DNA from: Ceratodon purpureus
Taxonomy: Eukaryota > Streptophyta > Bryopsida > Pseudoditrichales > Ditrichaceae
NCBI GenBank assembly: GCA_014871385.1
Contig: CM026432.1
Span: forward strand, 2,568,150 to 2,632,149
DNA length: 64,000 nucleotides
Direction of reading: 5' to 3'
Shown: positions 40,443 to 52,369 of the stretch, one piece after another
How the letters are laid out: each line of letters starts with the position of its first letter
Numbering within the stretch: the stretch's first letter is position 1
Notes under the pieces: model-generated
What the model saw: only the letters and a program-made list of their open reading frames with translations
Told to the model about the DNA's origin: nothing
The model's database searches: none
Translations under genes and position numbers: made by a program

Positions 40443-41602
40443 CTATTACGCAAGGATTGCTCAATTCTTCATGCCTTCAAATATATCGTCGAAATAGTTA
40501 AATAATTCTGTAGGTTCTTCACTGTTTTTAAGAGAGGAGGACAATCGATGTAGGGCATTGATACTTTGGTATTCTTGCAAGCAGCGCTTCTGTTGTTTAA
40601 TGTCATGATTGTGATATTGCTTCAAATTTTGATAGTGTCGAAACCATGTGGAAGGTCGAGAGACTGGAAGATGGGAACTATCGCAAAGAGGTTCGAGTAG
40701 ACTGTGAAAGGTAAGGTGAAGATATCTGTACGTTCCAAACTTCGGTTTGATTGTAAACCTCAATTTAACCAATCATTGACAAAACCCTTGCATTAAGGCC
40801 ATTCTTTGGGTTACTAGCTACGTATACATTCTAGACATGAACAAATTGTGGTCGATCTTTAGCTTACACTTTGTAGTCTATCTGGGGCAGCTGGGGCCTA
40901 GGGAGCAGATTGGTTGGCACAAACCTCCAAAGAAACAGATCAAGGTCCGACATCAGTCGTTCTCAATGGCAGTCTACGATTGTATAAAAGTCAGAATTGG
41001 ATTACGGTATGCCTACCTTACTTTACATCACAATAGACAAACACATTCACATTCAATATCTACTGGCATCGTTACTAACAAAGAATGTACTAGAAACGTT
41101 GCTAGCAAAATTCACTTGCAAAACGTTACTAGCAAAGTTTCTCCAAGTGACGCACACTGCAAATAAATTTTGATTTGTGAAGCTAGAGCCTGGGAAAGAG
41201 CGATTGGTATTGCAAGCATCTCAACATCATGTCGTGAAGTGCTCAAATAGAACAAGACATCAGAAATACAGATGGAATTCAGATCATGCTCATATGGTGT
41301 CCCCACTTTATTCGTCACGTGAACACGAGGATTTTCCATATTTGAGTGTTATGAGGTCTCTAATATCGAAGTATACATTAAACTTGAAACCGGTAATCCG
41401 ATCTCAATCAGCCCATTCGATGCAATAACTGACAATCGACCCGCACGAAGTCTCATGGATTCACAACAGACTATATCCTCACAGGACATAGAGGTGCCCT
41501 TTAAGTGACAAGGAGAAGTAAACTCAGATCAATCTTCCAATCGGGGCAACTGAATTCTTTGAAGAAATAAAAGAATTAAATCCTACAATAAACAAAATTC
41601 AA
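40443..41602. other. Intergenic region between BSP and pyruvate kinase
   Basis: Lies between two convergent genes. No gene recognised; only short, unassigned ORFs are present. A short threefold repeat of the type aacgttgctagcaaaattcact lies at about 41095-41145. Confidence 0.4.
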
Positions 41603-43337
41603 TCAATCAAGCTCAATGATTTTGACCACTGATGAGTCTCCAACTTTTTGGCACACGACAATTCGATCGTGTGCCTTCACAATGCCTGCAGCCTTGCCGT
41701 GATCCAATGCCACCTGAAAACACAAACAATCATCAGAAACAAGGTCTGCATTCCTCACAAAATGATCGATTGATCTTACAGAAGAAAGTCCTCACATCTC
41801 CAGAACAATGATGCAATACGTGAATAATAGGGGCCAATGAAGCAAAGATTGGAGTAAAAAACTATACCTTTAGGATGGACTCATTCGTTGTGCTTGCAGA
41901 ATCGGAGGAGTGACGAGGATCGGCCAACATCGGGAAAAGACCTCGGATCGCAAGGCATTGCCTGGCCTGGAAGGCACCAGTGAAGCTCCACCTGAGGTGA
42001 TTCGTAGTAAGCCTGGGAATCACAACACACAGCACTGGCATAGTCGGTCGGTACTTGGCAATTAGGCGAGCACAACGCCCTGATGAAGTGAAGACAACGA
42101 TCACGGAAGCCCTAACTTTCGTCGCAGCTCGCACAGCAGAAGATGCAATAGATTCCAGATGCTGCATGGGCTCCTTCACACCCTTGATCGTCCTCTTAAA
42201 GTACACTGCCTGGTTAAACACCTTCTCAGCCTCCGCAGAGATCTTGCGGATGGTGGTAATGGTCTCAACAGGGTACAATCCCCTCAAAGTCTCAGCCCCG
42301 AGCATGATGCCGTCCGTCCCATCCAGCACGGCATTCGCCACATCAGTCGCCTCGGCACGAGTCGGCCGGGGACTGTCCACCATGGAGTCCACCACACGCG
42401 TGACAATGGACGCCTTTCCTGCAACATTGCACTTGTGGAGCGCAACTTTCTGGAACAGAAACACCTTTTCAGGTGGAAGATCGATTCCAAGGTTACCACG
42501 CGAGAGGATGATCCCATCAGCCTCCTCCAAAATCTCATCAAAGTGAGCCAACCCCTCATAATTCTCAATCTTCGCGAAGATCTGCGTCTGGCGAAGATCC
42601 CCCAGCTTGTCCAGATGCGCCCGACATGCCCGCACATCATCCGCATGGCGAGTATACGACAGCGAGATGAAATCCACCTGATTCCTCACACCCCAAGTCG
42701 CCATCACATTCAAATCTGCTTCACTCAGAGTTGGCAGATCGATCCGTACCTGCGACACATGGGCTGTAAACAAGCTGCCCGTCAGAGTCGCAGTATTCTT
42801 CACAGTACACACCACATCCTTCCCCTTCGCCTCCACAACCTCCAACCACACAGACGTCGTCTCACTCCCAGTAAACAAATACTGCCCCAAGAATATCGTG
42901 TCCCCCTTCTTCACAACGGTCGCCAACCCCTCATAATTGATCGGCAGAACCTCCGCAGACGCATCAACACTCTTGTCCCCCGTCAACACCAGCGTCGCCC
43001 CCTCCTGCAGCTCAATCGCATGCTCGTTCTTATTCGACACATAAAGCTCCGGACCCACCGTGTCCAACATCACGGCACACAACCGGCGCGTGTTCTTCAC
43101 GGCCTTCTTCAAATTCTCCAGCGTCTCCTGATGGTACGCATCGTCCCCCCATGAGAAGTCGAACCGCGCCACGGACATCCCCGCCATCAGAAGCGCCTCG
43201 ATGGTCTCCACATCGCGTGAATGCGGACCCAACGTCCCAATAATCTTCGTCAAGGCCGAGAACGCAGTCGGCGACGACGGCTCCAGAATAGACGCCAGCC
43301 GTATGGGCTCCTCCAACAACAACTGCGTCGCCTGCAT
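41603..43337 (-). CDS. Cytosolic pyruvate kinase
   Basis: Two exons, 43337-41868 (490 codons) and 41713-41603 (36 residues plus TGA), with a 154-bp GT-AG intron joined in phase 0, give 526 residues. Exon 1 alone would stop at a TAG formed by the donor (aag/gtatag); the small exon 2 ([20 protein letters not shown]...IIELD) supplies the normal C-terminus. Pyruvate kinase converts phosphoenolpyruvate and ADP to pyruvate and ATP in glycolysis. Motifs: [20 protein letters not shown] with the ATP/substrate arginine in [20 protein letters not shown] (about 256) with the catalytic Lys, [15 protein letters not shown], and [20 protein letters not shown]. The plant-cytosolic forms of these ([14 protein letters not shown]) and the lack of a transit peptide place it in the cytosol. 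The active site looks complete. Confidence 0.95.
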
Positions 43338-44388
43338 GATTCCTCGCTTCTAATCCCACAACCAATCTACAAAACCCACAAAAACTATCAGCTCGATTCA
43401 AGTGCCGATTTCTGCAACACCTTCCTTATCCTCCCAAGCACCACAATCCGACGACAATACCAACACTCGCCCCTCAAAACCACTCGATTCCCTCACAACA
43501 CCTCTCTCCACACAACAAACCCTAATTACAACACTCACAAAACAACAAACGCTATGTCCCAAATCCGGAACACTGCGACAAATTCCTTGGCGTCCAAGCA
43601 ACACCACAGAGTGCTAGAGATGCGATCTACATACGATCGGAGAGCACGCTTACTTCCTTGGCGTGCGACGAACTCCAAACCCCCAGATCTCGCGCTACGA
43701 AACGAACCCTAATCAGAAAACCCACAAAAACGAAAGACCCGTTTCAGGAGCTGAGCTATGCTACGGATCGGTTGGCCTTCATAGACGACGACCGGGCGAT
43801 AATATTGGGATGCGGCCTCGAGGGCGGAGGTGGAGCTTGGCGATGGCGAGGGCCGCGGGGCAGCGACGAGGCGCAACAGGGGGGCTGTCTTTTTCTTTCC
43901 CGGGGTTGGCTTTTACTTTTTCGTTTGGGGGTTCGGGGTGGGATTGGTTGGAGAGAGGGAAGCTTTTACTTTTTTCCTTCCGGAAGGGGGGGTTTCTTTG
44001 GGAGGGGGTGGGCCCCTTCGCGCGGAGATTGCTCCCGACGGAGAGGGCCGTTGTTCGTTGCCCCCACGGCCCTTCCAGTGACCAGTAACCAGTGACTAGT
44101 GGGTAGCCCTCTGGTTTGGGGGCTGCTTTGATGGGGTTCAAGGGGCCCCATCTAGGGGGAGTTTTTGGAGGAAGTTAGGGGCGTTTCACACACAGCCCAA
44201 GGCCCGAACTTTGTTGAAGACCAAACTATGCCGAGGGGTCAAGTTTTGGAGTTGTAGAGAAATATTAAAATTGTTGTAAATATAAGAGGTATTGAATTTT
44301 TGTTTTTGATAAAATGTAAAAATAATATTGTATTGTTTTTTCAGCAATGGAATAAAAATTTATTCATAACATTGTAGAAGAGAAATAA
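43338..44388. other. Upstream region of pyruvate kinase, GC-rich block
   Basis: 43340-43800 is presumably leader and core promoter of the kinase (minus). 43800-44150 is GC-rich and low in complexity (long G runs on the plus strand), open in several frames without a recognisable protein. A short inexact repeat, agtgaccagtaaccagtgac, lies at about 44079-44098. Confidence 0.4.
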
Positions 44389-45276
44389 TCAATTACTTGT
44401 CCATGTACTAATTAACTCTCCTATTTCTGTAATCTTTTTCAATTCATCACGGTTAAAAGACTTATGGTAATGTGTTCTAATTTTTTCAAGCAATTCTTCG
44501 ATGATATGATATTTTGTATCAATGTCTAGAGTATCCCAGTCAACATTGAAGAATTCAGGACTAGCTCTAAAACTTGGTGTTGTTTGATTTACATGGTTTG
44601 CAACTACGTCACACAAGCTTTGAATGGCATCTTGAGTTTGATTGCTTTTCCTTTTCTTTGTTTTTTTTGATGTTGTTATATTCTTGCATGATGATTCCAA
44701 ATTTTTGGTGGCTCTGTAAATTTCAAAATCCAGAAGAATTACCTGTGCTTTCAACAAATAAGCCATAATATTGTTCTCAAGGAGCTCATTTTGAGCTTCG
44801 TTAGTTAGTTTACATTTTTTTGAACGTTTTTTTGTAGGATAAAACTTGAATATTCCAATATCGGCAATGCTATCATTTGATGTTTTTTGGAATATATTTC
44901 TTTTGAACATGGATTTATCATTTCCATGGTCATCATCATTAATACATTCTCCTTTCGAAGTTGCAATATCAAGATTACTTGATTTATTATTTTTTATTAT
45001 TTTTCTTGTTATTCCACCAAGTGTAAACGCCTTCTTACAACTATAGCAAAAGAAACGAGGTTGAGAGAATCCTGCCTTTGATTTGTTATTAAAGTATTTC
45101 AATTCCACATTATTTGGTGAAAGACATCCAATTCGAGGACAAGTCCTTGGTAAATGAGCAAGATGAGGAGGAATTAAATCACATAATGACTCATTTCTTT
45201 CCATGGTTGAGCACATTGACCACAACTCGGTTTGTCTCCTCGACGAATTACAACACAAAACGGTCGAATATGACAA
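44389..45276 (-). CDS. Dof-like zinc-finger protein, divergent
   Basis: 295 residues from the first ATG; a start at the later Met of MERNESLCDLIPPHLAHLPR is equally possible. Dof proteins are plant transcription factors whose single zinc finger reads C-x2-C-x21-C-x2-C and binds AAAG. Here CPRIGC...SQPRFFCYSCKKAFTLGG strongly recalls the Dof core (CPRC...SQPRYFCKSCRRYWT-GG), but the spacing is C-x4-C-x25-C-x2-C, the middle segment has extra residues (KYFNNKSKAGFSQPR), and the C-terminal GG-x-LRNVPVGG extension is reduced to GGITRKI. The rest has a nuclear-localisation-like run (KKTKKRKSN) and a C-terminal helical segment (YHIIEELLEKIRTHY) of unknown role. The gene is very AT-rich compared with its neighbours. 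Zinc binding is plausible; DNA specificity is uncertain. Confidence 0.55.
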   Translation of the reverse strand: MSYSTVLCCNSSRRQTELWSMCSTMERNESLCDLIPPHLAHLPRTCPRIGCLSPNNVELKYFNNKSKAGFSQPRFFCYSCKKAFTLGGITRKIIKNNKSSNLDIATSKGECINDDDHGNDKSMFKRNIFQKTSNDSIADIGIFKFYPTKKRSKKCKLTNEAQNELLENNIMAYLLKAQVILLDFEIYRATKNLESSCKNITTSKKTKKRKSNQTQDAIQSLCDVVANHVNQTTPSFRASPEFFNVDWDTLDIDTKYHIIEELLEKIRTHYHKSFNRDELKKITEIGELISTWTSN

Positions 45277-45286
45277 ACCGAGTTGT
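45222..45286. repeat. 15-bp inverted repeat at the Dof-like gene start
   Basis: acaactcggtttgtc (45222-45236) and its exact complement (45272-45286) flank a 35-nt loop that includes the first ATG of the minus-strand gene, so the 5' end of its mRNA could fold over the start codon. Confidence 0.6.
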
Positions 45287-47298
45287 ATTATATAATAGAT
45301 TATATCAAAGATAATATTTTGGTTTATAATTTAAAACCTATAATTTAAACTAGAAAGTTAAAAATAATTATATTAATATATAATATGATGTCAATGTGCT
45401 TTTAGATTATGTGCTGTGAATAAAGAGTGATTATATACTTTTAAGTCCTGAAAACCTTACATTGTGACAAATAAAGGAAAAGTAAATCTTACTTTTACTT
45501 TGAAGTAGATCAAAACACCAATCTTGCAGGGATTCAATAAGGAGGGGAAAAATAGTAGTTTAAGATCTGAAGAACATTGTCACAGTTGAAGAACTCATGT
45601 GTAATCTTTGTTACCATGGGATTGTACGGTGTACCAGACCATGTAGATAAAACATAATCATTTGTAAAAAAATTGAGCATTTAAAAATGTGATTTACAAC
45701 GTTGCAACTAAAATGAGCTCATACAATAACATCACATGAATTCTTTCTTGGTGATAGCATCCATGTGTCCCAGTGCACAACTTCTGCTCACGTGTAGATT
45801 ATTTTTAACTACACCATGTGCAGTGACTGCAGTTTGATTCAATCAGAACAATAGACTTATAATTCATTTTCTCTTATCCTAATACACAAACAGTTCATGA
45901 AGTTGAAAGATGAAACTAATTCAGAGAATTGAGCTCCCCTTAAAACTTGAGCCCCTGTAAAATTTTGGATTGTGTTGTGCAGAATTTGAGAACATGTATC
46001 AAGTTAGTGCTTGATAAAGCAACATGCAACATTTGCAACATCACTAATATTTGTAAGTCAGTATGGATCTAAACATTGATTTCTCGTCGTCTGGACTCAA
46101 TTTGGTTATGAAACTGAATACAGATTATCCTCTCGTCAGATTAGCATCCATGCATACAGGAGACCACATCAGAAAATTAAATCACAATTTTAAAGATTCA
46201 AATTGATCAGTCACCTCGTATTGCATAATAAAGTAGGACGATACAATGAAACTTTCTTTCCTCTTCTAACTACGGTACTATCTCTAGCTGCCATCAAAGT
46301 GAGATATTCAACTTTCACGAGACCACAATCAAACACATAAATGAATAAATCAATCAATCAATCAATCAATCCTGTATGATTCTTGACATATTCCTTTCCT
46401 TAGCTGCATCATGTTGGCTGTAGAAACGAACCTGCTACCAACAAAATGAAATCGAAGTCACGTCAAGCTTTGAATTCCAATCAGAATTCAGTTTGTTGAC
46501 TACCTGACAAAACTTTTCTAGAGCATCCAAGCAGATCACTTTCAGAAAATTGGTTAGAAATTAGATCAATACAAGGCCAACAATTAGCTTGTGACAAGAA
46601 AAACAAAAATTTCTCCAACGTGCAGAGACTGCGCTAAACACTGATTCAGACAATAACAGTGATCAAGTAATGATGGTGTGAGTTTGTACAATTATATATT
46701 CAAAGAAGAAAATTAATGGTTTGAACATAATACAATCAGGCCACAATGAGCTTCTTTTAATCTTTCACAAACTCTTCTCCGTCTCTAACCAACTAGGCAA
46801 CCTTGCCAAGGACACACAAGGCCTTGTTCTTAGAAGAGGGTAAATTCGGGGGAAAATTCACCCCCGCCGCATCCTGGGATCGAGGTTGCATGGAAAAACT
46901 CGTTACCAGGCGTTGTGAAATTGACCACAATGCTCACCTTCAAGTTGAGGAGATTATATCATAAACTAAGACTTCTTAGAACTTCGGTTGTGTGAACCCA
47001 ATTTGAAATCATGGCAAGACGTTTTATTAGTACGTGCCCATAAGTTACAATCACCTCAAGGGAGAACCTGGTACTTGGCAACCCCTTCTGTGGCTTCAGT
47101 TATGCCCAAATACGTGACACGGCATTCTTTTTGGATCAAATTAGTTTATATCTGGGTGGTCATTACTGTTAAATTGTTGAATAAGGGGGTGCATCAATGA
47201 CAAGGAAAAATAACCTGCTCCCCTTTCTACGTAGCCCATGAGAAACGGTGGTACGACCATCTTCAAGTTTGAGTTGGCCATGCAATTACGAACGTCGA
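45287..47298. other. Intergenic region with an (aatc)n microsatellite
   Basis: Lies between the Dof-like gene's 5' side and TOM40's 3' end. No gene is recognised. (aatc)n repeats occur at about 46343-46371. ORFs at 46988-47200 and 47238-47504 (plus) are unassigned; the second overlaps the last TOM40 exon on the other strand and is a shadow. Confidence 0.4.
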
Positions 47299-47550
47299 TT
47301 AATCTCCCATTGTCAAACCAAAGCCGAACTTGTAGTCCTTCCTTCTATGGTCAAGCTGCAAACCATAACGCACGCACAATATGTCAGCCGACACACAGTC
47401 TTGCATACGTTCAGAGTTTTAAGTCTTGCATTGCTAAAATGGTCTGCTGTGAAACAGGCGGGTATTCTTTTGGTTTCTCTCCTGCCCTGGACCTTGTCCG
47501 ATGAGGGCTTGTATTTCTATTTTCCTTGCAATAAATCTTCTTTTATTGCT

Positions 47551-47603
<53 letters not shown>

Positions 47604-50600
47604 AGGCGGGTACTGTAAGTAATGACCAAACCTAATGGCCAGTAGCTTTTTCCATTACCTTAGTGTCCAGCTTGCACGTGAACATATAATTAATGTCTAC
47701 ATATTATTCCGTAACATCCTATGTTTGAAGATCGAGCTAGCAACTTGACAACCAGGGAGCGCCGAAGAGTATGGTTATGCTTCTCTCGAAGTTGGCAGCT
47801 TCTATGCATAACCTTCGTGATACTTGAATAGTTTCTCAACCATGTCTGAGTCGCTCAAAATTTCAAGTAAGAAAGAACCAGAAGTTAAATCAACACACAA
47901 CCGAAGACCGTACAGATTCAGGTACTATACTCTATGTTAAACTAACCTCCGCAGAAAGCAAAAATGTAAGGCCGGCTGAAAACTTCTCTTCCAAGTAGGC
48001 TGCCGTGCACAAATTGGTGTCTGCCCTGCCTCTTATCCGACACTGCAAACAAACCATAAGGATCAGCATGCGACCACAATTTACCTGCTACATATTAGAA
48101 ACATAATGAGCCATAGATTCCACCAACCAAATTAAGAATACTTACTTACAGGCCATACAAGTTGAAACTGAAGGTATTTCGAGAGATTTTATTAGCATGC
48201 TAATACACTGTTCTTACTTGGCCCAACAGATAGTCGTAGGCAATACTGGTTAGTGCCTCCCCACTATTCCAGTTGTAAACAAAATCGGAGGCCACCGACA
48301 CCTGAAATCATTGCTCCACAATTATCTTCATATTAATGGTTACGAAATTGTGTAACAGTGGCATCTAATTCTACCCAAACTTTAAACTAATGCCTAGTTT
48401 CAGAGACAAGAACATATGCTGGTAGGTTGAACTCTTAAGTGCATCTTGACCATAGGATTGTCAGAGAATTATTGATCTAAATTCAAAATACTCTCATGCA
48501 TACTCACAACTATAATTCGCAATCTTAATTTCATATACTCTACGTGCCACATTAGATGGGGATTCTTAAGATCATCAACTGAATTGCCTCAAAATACTAA
48601 CCAAATCCAGATACAGAAGTGACTTAGTTGGTTGTCATCCAAGGTCCACAAGTTCATGATATTCGGAAATTGTTAATGAATTGCAAATTTTCAAATGCGG
48701 AGTCTTGCAGAAATCATGTTGACAGGAAGATAGGCATTACCTTGTCGGACAATCTTTGAACATAAGTGCAAGTAATGTCACCGTCAGATTTCACGAGACT
48801 TGTAGCGATCTGCATGCCATTGTTGCGATACTTTAAAAACGCAATAGGTGTCATAGGTCACTGAGGGCAGAGCTTCATGACCACTACCAATTTAGTTTCA
48901 AGCTGTATGTACGTGAACCACTTTGAAGCTGAGGTATTTCTTATCACTGGGGCATCTAGTATTGTCAACACGCTCTGAGAACCTAACACTTTGTACATAT
49001 TGACACTTAGAGAAATGCCTAGTTAAAAACATCCAAAACATTTTAGCCCAGTTACGGCCATTTATTACCATGTGGTCTAAGACACAGCTACCTTACCACG
49101 GTATCAGTTTTGTAGCGACCTGCAAGACCCATGCCTGATTTCCGGTCACGACCGAGCCAGATCCCTTCTCCTCCAAATGACATATTACGCGTCACACTCT
49201 GCTCCACCACTAATCGATAGTAGTCAAGCTCTTAGAAACTTTAAACTTTTATATCAAATACATAAATGATCTCACTAAGTAAGTATTGCAAACATGGATA
49301 TTCATATAAGAACTGTGAAGCACAAAAACGACTCCATCAAATAAAAGGAACTAGATGATTTCTCTGAACGTTACATATCTTTACATGAATTGATGAACTG
49401 GTGCTTAGTAAGAAGATTTTAAGAATGAGATCTTTACTATGACATCTTCTGTAATTAAGATGAGACTATGGATGTCACCTGCATGTAGTTTACACCGTAG
49501 TAAGCATTATTTCCCATCGTCAATTGAGCTTGATAATCATTCCCCTGCAGCAATTTTCATCAACACGTACAATATAAGGAAAAGCTGTTCATGTAGGACA
49601 ATTTCCAGAGTCCTCTGAAGAATCAAGACCACCCAATTTTAAGTGATTTTTCCATTGTCAAAACGATCGCACTCAGTAGGTAGTCATTTCACATGTATTA
49701 AATATCACGTTTCTCATGACATTGAAATCTCTCTTTTAAAAAGAATCGAGATTAATCGATGTAACGCATGGACACAGTCTGACTTAAAACATCCTACTTA
49801 GTAATCTCATTTTCTACTCTACAATAACAATCAGAATTCTGTCTTTAATGAGTATGGATGGAGCTTGATACCTTGTAGTCGAAGTTGAACATGCCAACTG
49901 AGAAATGTGGATCGTTTGTAAGCTGCAAAAATCGTAAATGTTGTTGGAGGCAATATAGAAAAGTCTCAACAAACCCTCTACACTTCACTATATACATAAA
50001 TGTTTAGTCTTCGCATGAAAAGGTGGGCCTGTCATATATCTAATATCAAAAATGGATTACTCTAAGAAAGCATGCGAACATCTGTCCTTTGCATAGATGA
50101 TAGAACATATCAAAGCTTAACAATCAATAATCAGAAAGCTGATGAAACGACGTACATGACCACTTGTGACAGGACAAGTGCGACATCTTACGAGGAAAAG
50201 AACGGATATCATAAATCTTGAAATGCCTGATGAGTGCTTAGGGAGACCATGCAGATTGTCAACTTTCTGAACTGCTCCGGATGCATGTATGCTTGAAATG
50301 ACTAAGAAATCATTGCTCTTCCCAATCCTTGCTACTGAACATGGTGCAAACCAAACTTAGAAATACTTCTTGCCATAGTTTCTAAAGAGCTCTAACCATT
50401 CCTGGAATGAAAAATCAAATAGTGGGAAACAAACCTGGGCATTCGCTTTAATAGAAAATCGATCGTTAACATCATACTTCACTCGAGCTGACAAGCGCCC
50501 ATCTGACAGAACACGTCCCATCATCAGGACTATGTCCATCTTGCCCTGCAAGTTACAAAGTAAAATTGCTTAAGTGCAACACATAAATCTTTTACAATGT

Positions 50601-51525
50601 TTAAAATCAAATTTGTTGCCGAATGTGGTTTTCTTTTTTACGATGAAGTCGAAAATAAATGTACATGACATGATTTCACCAAAATGTGAAGCGGTAATTC
50701 TTAGATATCTGACCTTCTGATCAATAAGATTGGCACCGAGCTCATAGTGAGCCGCTGATTGTTTTATCACAGGCCCGGTAACAGGTCCAGGCAAGTCTAT
50801 CGAACCCATAAACAAACTGCATACAAATTCGTCGTTGCTTTGTTAGTTTAAGAATTGGTTATAGATTGCAAAACACAACAAAGTTGGATGAGCCAAAAAA
50901 ACTTGTAGGTTCAGATAAAGATATGAAAATGGGTTGGTGTACATGATATAAAAACGAAGATATACATGTCAAAGATGACTCCACTTGAAGTTCTCACCTT
51001 TTGCTCAGTGCAAATTTATTGTTCAGCGATTTGGTCACGTCAAAACGTAATCCTTCGAAGAGCTCTGGCTTCAAGGACACTGAAATGCAAACACTCAAGT
51101 TATCAAACAAGTTGCATGATTCTCTGCTGAGATGAAAGCGAAGGGCATTCCAAAACTAGTTGTCAGGAATGACTCATTGACTTGTGGTGCACACTACCCA
51201 CCACGATGCTCCACATGAAGATTTACAGGGTTGCGCATGCTTTCTGACACAATCATCCACAATGGAAATCTCTATATGTGAACACAGTCTTTGATATTCT
51301 ACAAGTAATGATGAATATTTTATACCAGGCTTGGAATACACCAACTTTCATATCAAGGCTATTTCAGCATTGGTGACAGGATAACTTACTGTATGCTTCG
51401 CGGGTGATCTCTTCGTACTTGACCGGGCATGGTAAGTGCATATAGTCGGGACCACTTCCGTCATCTCCACATACAGCCGTTGTTAGGACCTGTTGAGGGG
51501 AGCAATAGCTTATAGCTGCCCCCAT
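47299..51525 (-). CDS. Mitochondrial import receptor subunit TOM40
   Basis: Eleven exons, in transcript order 51525-51390, 51079-50998, 50816-50714, 50545-50435, 49922-49872, 49544-49479, 49198-49097, 48830-48741, 48301-48218, 48042-47947, 47355-47299, join to 326 codons (325 residues) without a frame error, all GT-AG. TOM40 is the beta-barrel pore of the outer-membrane translocase through which nearly all nuclear-encoded mitochondrial proteins pass. Diagnostic stretches: LHLPCPVKYEE-like start (MHLPCPVKYEEITREAY), SLKPELFEGLRFDVTKSLNN, SAAHYELGANLIDQK, MFNFDYKGNDYQAQLTMGNN, the typical WLGRDRKSGMGLAGRY, and the C-terminal strand KDYKFGFGLTMGD. The N-terminus before the barrel is short, as in plants. 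The acceptor of exon 8 (48830) is inferred; an alternative would drop seven residues. The last intron carries a poly(A)-tailed insertion. Confidence 0.94.
47465..47602 (+). mobile_element. Short poly(A)-tailed retro-insertion in the last TOM40 intron
   Basis: Fifty uninterrupted A (47552-47601) follow an 87-bp body that ends with a polyadenylation signal aataaa (47530-47535) 16 bp before the tail. The unit is flanked by a 10-bp direct repeat caggcgggta (47455-47464 and 47603-47612). This is the signature of a LINE-mobilised RNA: a strongly 5'-truncated LINE or an mRNA 3' end. It lies antisense to TOM40, inside intron 47356-47946. Confidence 0.8.
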
Positions 51526-52260
51526 TGTCACTTCACCTTTTTACAGTCGCACGGAACCACGCGGAAGAATCAATAGGCTCTCTCAACTACACGACTGTTA
51601 CTAATCTGCTAATTTCGAATTGCAGATAATGGCAATAAGAACCTACAACATTGAAGAACTTCATCTTCCCAGTCCTACACAACCAATAGAAGAAACATAT
51701 TTTGTGCTTCTAAGCAATCGAGAAGACTTCCTCTTTTTTGAAATTTGAACATTGTGAAATCCTTCTCCGCTCCCACAAAGCACCGTGATACCAACAGAAC
51801 ACACCCTCCACATACTGTGGCCTTCAAAGATTCGAGGCAGGGCCACATATTCTCCAAGCCAGTCGCCTCCGAAAAGACGGCCAGATCAATGCAGTGGGTC
51901 TCAGCACATGATGTAACGGCTTGATCAACGTGCGAGAGATACTTCGAAACACACAAATCAGAACCCCGATTGCCTACAATGGAGGCTCAGACACTGAGCG
52001 GCACAATGCAGGTTGACCTTCGTCCGTAAAAGTTGCAAGCAAGGCACTCAATTCATGCGGCGGGTCTGGACGGTACTCCTATCAACCCAAATGACAGGCC
52101 TTTCACAGCATAGCGAGGGGTACATGACACCAAATGGTGCGTCAGCCCAACAAGTGTGAGCGAGTTCGGGGTCGGAGAAACCTGTGAATTTTAGGGCATT
52201 GTTGGGGCGTCTGAAGGAACAAGCAGAGGCCTCAGTTCAACGTCAAGGGGCATGGATCTT

Positions 52261-52364
52261 ACCTGAACCGCTGCAAACCCTCAGACTCCCTCTTTTTCCT
52301 CTCGATGGAAGACGTCTGAGGCTCTCACGTTCTCCACTTTAACTTAACTGCTCCCATTATTATA
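52261..52364 (-). promoter_or_regulatory. Putative TOM40 core promoter and leader exon
   Basis: On the minus strand a TATA-like tataataa (52357-52364) is followed by a purine-rich leader that ends in cggttcag/gtaaga, a strong donor at 52261-52263. This suggests a non-coding first exon with a leader intron of up to 700 bp before the ATG at 51523-51525. Inferred from signals alone. Confidence 0.45.
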
Positions 52365-52369
52365 CCCTC

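Noticed and set aside
42055..43154. Long plus-strand ORFs opposite pyruvate kinase
   Set aside because: They are shadows of the kinase coding strand; no domain and no independent signals.
47238..47622. Plus-strand ORFs across the last TOM40 exon ending in poly-Lys
   Set aside because: The poly-Lys comes from the A50 tail and the frame crosses the antisense TOM40 exon; not a gene.
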